A stretch of 64,000 nt of DNA, from contig JASLMY010000002.1 of the NCBI GenBank assembly GCA_030746295.1, forward strand, positions 1-64,000, given 5' to 3'. The notes beneath the pieces are model-generated. The model did no database searches. It saw nothing but the letters and a program-made list of their open reading frames with translations, and was not told where the DNA came from. This stretch comes from Alphaproteobacteria bacterium (GTDB lineage Bacteria; Pseudomonadota; Alphaproteobacteria; GCA-2731375). Shown here piece by piece: positions 58,812-64,000 of this stretch (positions within the stretch are counted from its first letter, which is position 1; each line of letters begins with the position of its first letter). The translations under genes were made by a program, and so were the position numbers.

Positions 58812-59866
58812 GTCGTCTCTCCCTTGCTGTCGTCCACCGGGGCAGCGTCGATGCTGCGACGATACTGCTCCGCCTCCCAGTCGACCAGCGCGGCGACCTC
58901 GCCTTCGTTCAGATGCCTGACCGCCGCGTCCGCCGACAGCCGCGCCAACACCCGCGCGAGGCAGCCGAGCATTTCCTCGGCACCCGCCGAAATTTCGTCG
59001 GCGACGACGACGCCGGCGCCCGGCAGGGCCAGATAGGCCGGGTCGCGGCCCGAGGCGCGCCGGTGCCGGGCAATAGTCTCCGCCAGGTCGCCTTCCAGGC
59101 GCGGCAAGACGGCATCGAGGAAGACGACGTGATCGGGGTAGAGCGGGCCCGCGCTTGCGATGTCGAGAGAGACCGGGTCGGTGGCGATGCCCTGCACCGA
59201 CGGGTCGGCCGGCAGCCGCCAGCCGTCGCCCTCGATCAGTGGCGCCAGTTTCGCCGTTGCCGGGGCGGGAGCTGCCCTCGGCGTCAGCGCCAAGCGCCGC
59301 TCGACCTCGCGGGTGAGCGCCAGCGCCGCCTCGGCATCCGCCGCGCCCACCACGAGGCCGTGATTGGCGAGGATCAGGACATCGGCGGCAGGTCTCTCCG
59401 CCAAGGCCGCGCCCACGGCCTCGGTCAACGGCAGGCCCGGGCGGCGATAGGGCACCAGCGTCCAGTCCAGGCCGTCGAGACGGGACCGGAGCTCGGTCTC
59501 GGGCCGGGGCCGGACCGCGTGCGCGATGGTGTTGACGGCATGGGCATGCAGGACCACGGGCTGTGGCATCAGGGCGTGCAGCGTGGTCTCGATCGAGGGC
59601 CGCCGGCCGCCGGCGGCATCGAAGCAGCCCGCGGTCGGCTCCGCGGCGCCAGCGGCGATCTGGTGTCGCAGGCGATCCAGATCCAGGTCGACGAAGATCT
59701 CCTCGTCCTCGGCCCGAGCGAGCCAGGTGCCCGAGGCCTTGATCCAGAGGCGCCCGCCGGCCTTCAGCGAGCTGTTGCCGCCGCCGCCCTGCACCAAGTC
59801 GGGATCGGCGCCAAGGCATGCCGAGACTCGCTTCAAGGCGCCGAGGTTTAGGGGAGCGATCGTCAC
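58808..59866 (-). CDS. class II aldolase/adducin family protein, RhaD-like
   Basis: A 352-residue class II aldolase (L-rhamnulose-1-phosphate or L-fuculose-1-phosphate type), which cleaves or forms C-C bonds on sugar phosphates with a bound zinc. The N-terminal GGGGNSSLKAGGRLWIKASG (about residue 27) is the substrate-binding loop and the zinc histidines are HAHAVNTIAHAV and later NHGLVV. In RhaD-type bifunctional enzymes an SDR domain follows in the same chain; here it is the separate next gene. The start is a GTG at 59866, overlapping the YfhO gene. Confidence 0.88.
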   Translation of the reverse strand: MTIAPLNLGALKRVSACLGADPDLVQGGGGNSSLKAGGRLWIKASGTWLARAEDEEIFVDLDLDRLRHQIAAGAAEPTAGCFDAAGGRRPSIETTLHALMPQPVVLHAHAVNTIAHAVRPRPETELRSRLDGLDWTLVPYRRPGLPLTEAVGAALAERPAADVLILANHGLVVGAADAEAALALTREVERRLALTPRAAPAPATAKLAPLIEGDGWRLPADPSVQGIATDPVSLDIASAGPLYPDHVVFLDAVLPRLEGDLAETIARHRRASGRDPAYLALPGAGVVVADEISAGAEEMLGCLARVLARLSADAAVRHLNEGEVAALVDWEAEQYRRSIDAAPVDDSKGETT

Positions 59867-62517
59867 GGGCTTTCCTTCTCGGCATGACGGCGGCTGGCAA
59901 CGGACGGATCGCGGGCCACCGCCACGACCACGATCGCCGTCGCCATCAGAACGAGGACGATACCGAAGTAGAGGCCCCGACCCCAGCCGCCGCCATAGCC
60001 GAGCCGAAGCACGGCGACGCCCGGCGCCACCTCGGCGGTGATGCGGCCCCATTCGTCGGCCGTGGTGTCGAGGTGCGCGCCGGCGGCCTCGAGCACGGTG
60101 CCCGGGCGGTGAAGGAAATTGAGGACGATCCGCCGCGCCTGCTCGCCTTCGGGCACATCGACGACGACCTCGGCGCCCTCGATCCGGACGGCCAGCGGCA
60201 TCGTCGGCGCGTCGGCGAAGAAGGCCATCGGGTCGGCGGCTCCGAGATCGTAGAGCACCATGCCGTCGCCCGCCGCCAGCCGCACCGCACCCTCGAACCC
60301 CGCCTGGAAGACCGCTGCGATCGGTGTCGCCCGGCCGGTCGTCGGCGATTCGGCACCCAGCAGCCAGCGAATGCCGTAGGCGCGACGCGACGCCTCGGGC
60401 TCCGCCCTGAGGCGCGACAGGAGATGGCGGTTCTCGGGGCTGAAATAGACCATCGAGCCATAGCCGTCGGCCGAGACGACGCCGTGCCGGGTAGCGAGGT
60501 TGTAGTCGAGCGAGGCGGTATAGCCGGCACCGCCCGGCGGTACCGTCATGGCGCTGGCGACCCGGCCCGACGGCGCTTGGGCAGCGGGTCGAAGCGCCTT
60601 TGCGATTTCGTCCGGCAGGTGGCGATACGGATCGTCGGCGAAGAGGCCGAAGGCATTTCTCGCCAGGCCGGCGTTCAGGAGCACGAGTGTGGCGACGACG
60701 CCGGCGACAAGAGGCGGCGCCAGCCCCCGCGCCGGCAAGACCCGCGCCAGCGCCAAGGCGCCAGCCAGGTTGAGGAACAGCACCAGGTAAGGCAACAGCT
60801 TGAAAGGATGGGTAAAGTGGCCGAAGACCGGCAATTGGCCGAGCCAAGTCCAGAGCCCGCCCGCCTCGCCGATCGCCAGCCAGGCCGCCAACACGGCCAG
60901 TATCACCCAGCGCTGTCCGGCCCAGAAATGCCGGTCCGGGTTGCTGCGCAGGATATGAGCCAGCGCCGCGGCAATCGCGGCGAGGCCGGCGAGCGTCAAC
61001 ACGCTACCGGAATAGTAGAAGGGGCTCATCGTCAGGCCAGACCCGCCGCCCCAGCCGTTCGGGTGGCCCGCCTGGACCAGCGGATAGGGCAGCACCAGCG
61101 CGCCCAAGGCATTCCAGATGCCGTTGCCCGCCGCCGCCTCGCGCGCCAGCCGCGAAACGAAGGCAAACTGCGGCACCAGCAGCGGTGCGGCAACGCCGAG
61201 CCCGAAGACGACGGCGGCGAGTGCCCAAAGAAGGCGCCGCCAGGCGATCCGTCCGGCCAGCCAGTCGAAGCCGATCACCAGGCCCCAGGTGAGCACTCCG
61301 TAGACCCACATCTGCGCGTTGCCGGCGTGAAAGAAGAGCCCGATGGCGAGCCCGGTCAGGGCGACCCAACGGAAGGGCCGCGCCGTCGTTGCCAGAGCCA
61401 CGGCCGACAGCAGCAAGACCGGCGCCCAGGTCGCTGCGGGCAGCATGTAGTACCAGGAGCGCCCGGCGATCAGGAAGAAACCGCAGAGCGCGAACGACAA
61501 GGCGAGCGTCGTCGCCAGGGCGGTCGTCAGACCCAACCGGCGGCCGAGCGCATAGCTCGCCAGATAGCCGAGGCCGATGTGAATGGCTGCGTAGACCTCG
61601 AAGACCGCGGTCTCGAGGCCGATGATGGCGCCTGCCACGGCACAGGAAAGCCAGAGCAGGGGATAGCTCAGGGCATAGATGCCGAGGCTCGCCATCGGCG
61701 TGCCCATGAGCTGATAGGGATTATAGTCCGGCCAGATGTCCTGGTTCAGTAGCTGACAGCCCTTCAGCACGACGGGGAGGAACTGCACCAGGTTGTCGTC
61801 CTGGGCGAAGTAGTAGGGGTCTACGGCCTCGACCAAGAACAGGGCCGAGACCACGACGCCGAGGCCGAAGGCGGGCCAGGCCAGATGCTCAGGCCCGGTA
61901 CCGGTCGCCACAACGGGCGGCGAGGGCTCGGCCGCCGGCAAGAGCCGCCGCCAGCGCCGCTCGCCGAGGAGGAGCAGGGCCGCCACGAGCGCCGCCAACA
62001 GAACCGGAAAGGCGAGCGCCCTCAGCGCCACGTCGCTGTCGTCCGGCCAATTGACGGCCTGCAACCGCGCCCGGAGCCGGCCCTCGCCCACGAGCAGCGG
62101 CCAAGGCAGCAGCCGGGCCTCGCCGCCTGCCCCGGCCGTTGCGTGGCCCCATTGCGTGGCCAGATCCTCGGCGCCATAGCGGTAGCGGCGCGCGCCGATC
62201 CGGACCTCGACCGCATCGAGCCGCTCGCGCCAACCGGCGCCGAGCCGAAGCTTCAGGTCGCGCACGGGCGCGCGCGCGATCCGCCAGCGGCCCGGCGCTT
62301 CGGCGGTGACCGGAACCGGCTTGTCGTAGGGCGACAGCGCGGACAACTCCAGCTCGGGCAAGGCGGCACCAGGCATCGCCGTCACTGTCACCCAGACCGG
62401 CGACAGCGCGGTCACCGAGCGCATGGCGCCGAGATAGCCGACCAGCGACAGGCAGAGGAAGATCAGCCCCAGAAAGACGAAGGCGAGGCGGCGCGAGCGG
62501 CGATCAGGCGACATCAT
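59863..62517 (-). CDS. YfhO-family multispanning membrane protein
   Basis: An 884-residue membrane protein, the first gene of the locus. About a dozen or more helices are visible, with a long periplasmic region after the first helix (near residues 40-160) and a soluble C-terminal region. It has the YfhO-like FAQDDNLVQFLPVV near residue 245 and GYGSMVYFSPENRHLLSR late in the protein. YfhO proteins are GT-C-like transferases thought to modify cell-wall polymers, as in Bacillus. The start is an ATG at 62517, and its stop overlaps the aldolase GTG (59863-59866). Its exact substrate is unknown. Confidence 0.85.
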   Translation of the reverse strand: MMSPDRRSRRLAFVFLGLIFLCLSLVGYLGAMRSVTALSPVWVTVTAMPGAALPELELSALSPYDKPVPVTAEAPGRWRIARAPVRDLKLRLGAGWRERLDAVEVRIGARRYRYGAEDLATQWGHATAGAGGEARLLPWPLLVGEGRLRARLQAVNWPDDSDVALRALAFPVLLAALVAALLLLGERRWRRLLPAAEPSPPVVATGTGPEHLAWPAFGLGVVVSALFLVEAVDPYYFAQDDNLVQFLPVVLKGCQLLNQDIWPDYNPYQLMGTPMASLGIYALSYPLLWLSCAVAGAIIGLETAVFEVYAAIHIGLGYLASYALGRRLGLTTALATTLALSFALCGFFLIAGRSWYYMLPAATWAPVLLLSAVALATTARPFRWVALTGLAIGLFFHAGNAQMWVYGVLTWGLVIGFDWLAGRIAWRRLLWALAAVVFGLGVAAPLLVPQFAFVSRLAREAAAGNGIWNALGALVLPYPLVQAGHPNGWGGGSGLTMSPFYYSGSVLTLAGLAAIAAALAHILRSNPDRHFWAGQRWVILAVLAAWLAIGEAGGLWTWLGQLPVFGHFTHPFKLLPYLVLFLNLAGALALARVLPARGLAPPLVAGVVATLVLLNAGLARNAFGLFADDPYRHLPDEIAKALRPAAQAPSGRVASAMTVPPGGAGYTASLDYNLATRHGVVSADGYGSMVYFSPENRHLLSRLRAEPEASRRAYGIRWLLGAESPTTGRATPIAAVFQAGFEGAVRLAAGDGMVLYDLGAADPMAFFADAPTMPLAVRIEGAEVVVDVPEGEQARRIVLNFLHRPGTVLEAAGAHLDTTADEWGRITAEVAPGVAVLRLGYGGGWGRGLYFGIVLVLMATAIVVVAVARDPSVASRRHAEKESP

Positions 62518-62692
62518 CGCCCGTCCGGCGTATAGGCCGCCGGCACGCCTTTTGGCGGGCGAGGAGACGGTATGGAATTCCGCAACTACCGGGCAAGCCG
62601 GCGCCGCGTCGGACGACCTCGAACATGGCTTGGAATCCTAGCCCAAAGTCGCCACCCGGGCCATTCGACCGCCGCCGCCCCGGCGCCCCGCG

Positions 62693-62721
62693 TTGCCGGG
62701 CGAGGGGGCGGTTGCGATAAT
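62693..62721 (+). promoter_or_regulatory. candidate sigma-70 promoter for the plus-strand membrane protein
   Basis: TTGCCG (62693-62698) and GATAAT (62716-62721) are exactly 17 bp apart and followed by GCGGCCG. The layout matches that at 19887-19915. The ATG is 57 bp downstream. The rest of the 260-bp gap 62518-62777 shows no gene. Confidence 0.55.
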
Positions 62722-62777
62722 GCGGCCGGGCTCGGCGAATTGCAGCCGCGCGCAGGCCGGCACCAGGGACACGGCGG

Positions 62778-64000
62778 ATGCTGACAGGGCAAGCCTCGGC
62801 ACGGGACGCGCGCTTCGGCTGGGCCGCTTTCCTGGCGATCAGCGCCGCCAACCTGGCGCTCGTCTGGTGGTACCGCCACCCGCCGACGTTGGACGGCCCG
62901 GTGCACCTCTACATCAGCGCCGTGCTGACCGGCTATGACGCGCCCGAGGCGGCGGCCTTCCGGCACTATTTCGAGCTCAACCCGCGCCTCAATCCGAACC
63001 TGTTGATCTATGGACTGCTCTACGGGCTGGGCCAATTCCTACCGCTCGCCGTCGCCGAGAAGGTGCTGATCAGCGGCTATGTCGTGGGACTGCCACTCGC
63101 CGTCCGCTATGCCGCCAAGCCCCTGACGGCGGCGCCGTGGCTGGCGGCGCTGTTGGCGATGCCGCTGGCGCTGTCGTTGACGCTTCACTTGGGCTTCTAC
63201 AACTACTCCTATGGGCTGCTCATGGTGCCGTTGGCACTGGGGGCCTATCTCAGAGCCGACACCGCACCCAGCCTCGGCCGCCTTCTCTGGCTCGGCCTGG
63301 CCGGACTTCTGGTCCTGGCGGCACATATCTTCGCGGCCATGGCGCTGTTGCTCATGGTGGCGGTGCTGGCACTCTGGCGGGCGTGGCGGCAGATAGCGGG
63401 CGGCGCCGGTCCCTGGCCCACGGTCCGCCGCCGGCTGCTGGCACCAGCCGTGGCCCTGGCGCCGACGGCACTGCTCGTATTGACGTTCATCGTCACAAAC
63501 GAAGCCCCGCCGAGCCCGCTCGCCGACCGCTCGGACCTTCTCTATCGGCTCGTACTCTTCACCCTGCCGGGCTTCCTTTGGCTCTATTCGAAGTCGGACG
63601 TGGGTCTCGCCGCCCTGTTGCAGGTGTTGGTGCTGCTGGCCCTCTTCCACGCCCTTCGATCGGCCAAGCCCACGCCCGAGCAGCCGCGCGAGCACGGTTT
63701 CCTGGTGGTCTTCCTGGTTTTCGCCGTCCTCTTCTTCGCAATTCCCGGCAAGGCCGGCGGCGGCGGCTGGATGCTGCACCGGCTGCAGCCCTATCTCTAC
63801 CTGGCGCTGGTGCTGTGGCTCGCCGGCCTCGCGATGCGGCCCGGCTTTCGCCGAGGGCTCGGGCTCGCCCTCACCGCCCTGGCGATTACCACCGCCGCCT
63901 ACCGACTACCGCAGTACGGCGAGATCGACCGCTACCGGCGACAGTTCGAGACGGTGCTGGCGCCGCTTCAGCGGGGCGATACGGTATCTTCAGCGATCGT
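62778..64000 (+). CDS. polytopic membrane protein (C-terminus outside window)
   Basis: An open frame of 407 codons runs to the window edge. The translation has about ten hydrophobic helices: for example LAISAANLALVWWY (about residue 20), WLAALLAMPLALSLTLHL (about residue 135), LLWLGLAGLLVLAAHIF (about residue 175) and LALVLWLAGLAM. The periplasmic-facing loop PTLDGPVHLYI follows TM1, as in GT-C-like proteins. It is divergent from the glycan locus and may work with it. The start is an ATG at 62778; family not recognised. Confidence 0.7.
   Translation, partial: MLTGQASARDARFGWAAFLAISAANLALVWWYRHPPTLDGPVHLYISAVLTGYDAPEAAAFRHYFELNPRLNPNLLIYGLLYGLGQFLPLAVAEKVLISGYVVGLPLAVRYAAKPLTAAPWLAALLAMPLALSLTLHLGFYNYSYGLLMVPLALGAYLRADTAPSLGRLLWLGLAGLLVLAAHIFAAMALLLMVAVLALWRAWRQIAGGAGPWPTVRRRLLAPAVALAPTALLVLTFIVTNEAPPSPLADRSDLLYRLVLFTLPGFLWLYSKSDVGLAALLQVLVLLALFHALRSAKPTPEQPREHGFLVVFLVFAVLFFAIPGKAGGGGWMLHRLQPYLYLALVLWLAGLAMRPGFRRGLGLALTALAITTAAYRLPQYGEIDRYRRQFETVLAPLQRGDTVSSAI

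Overview
The window is a GC-rich, gene-dense bacterial chromosome segment. It reads as an alphaproteobacterium, probably of the Rhodospirillales or a neighbouring order. The evidence is the cell-cycle regulator GcrA, the haem/iron regulator Irr, an SdhAF4/DUF1674 assembly factor, an MmcB-type DNA repair protein, the order dnaA-rpsT-enoyl-CoA hydratase-mutM-ubiE-coaBC-dut, an irr-fabA-fabB-fabI block and an intracellular PHA depolymerase. LPS heptose genes (hldE, hldD) show a Gram-negative envelope. I see no rRNA, tRNA, CRISPR array, insertion sequence, transposase or prophage gene. GTG and TTG starts and 4-bp stop/start overlaps are common.

Layout. 1-6180: a polyamine/opine-type ABC importer (ATPase and an LLM oxidoreductase on the minus strand; binding protein, two permeases and an enolase-superfamily enzyme on the plus strand). 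6250-7316: gcrA, with a perfect DnaA box upstream, then mmcB. 7326-11768 (minus): MscS channel, metallophosphatase, hldE, hldD. 11828-17925 (minus): gltB-gltD, NADPH glutamate synthase. 18156-21140: a TPP-dependent enzyme and a divergent FAD amine oxidoreductase. 21165-26012: SdhAF4, htpX, rsmB, rpe, heparinase II/III protein. 26032-31908: MBL hydrolase, ankyrin protein, SCO protein, PHA depolymerase, YcgN, DHDPS-family lyase/aldolase, YgjP peptidase. 31877-39947: methyltransferase, dnaA, an unusual AT-rich gap, rpsT, enoyl-CoA hydratase, a secreted protein, mutM, a 179-bp fold-back element, ubiE, coaBC, dut. 40047-41847: MoeB/ThiF enzyme, DsrE protein, SH3 protein. 41864-45469 (minus): cupin, DUF3501, a CCG-domain iron-sulfur protein, rubrerythrin, irr. 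45736-51792: fabA, fabB, fabI, MFS pump, gamma-glutamyltransferase. 51810-62517 (minus): a tightly coupled nine-gene glycan locus. 62778-end: a truncated polytopic membrane protein.

The most interesting region is 51810-62517. Nearly every gene overlaps the next by 4-10 bp. From first to last it encodes a YfhO-type membrane protein, a class II aldolase, an SDR, a protein with two nucleotidyltransferase domains in tandem, GtrA, a GT2 glycosyltransferase, a GDPD-like protein, a GT-C-like membrane protein fused to a uridine-kinase-like P-loop domain, and a HAD hydrolase. My inference is that it builds a nucleotide-activated unusual sugar or polyol by aldol chemistry and moves it onto a lipid carrier and then a surface glycan. 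I know of no described pathway with this gene set.

Other points worth checking are the fold-back element between mutM and ubiE, the absence of ubiB from its usual place, the AT-rich dyad-containing region upstream of dnaA, the Irr-adjacent rubrerythrin/CCG-protein/DUF3501 operon, and two promoters sharing the same extended architecture.
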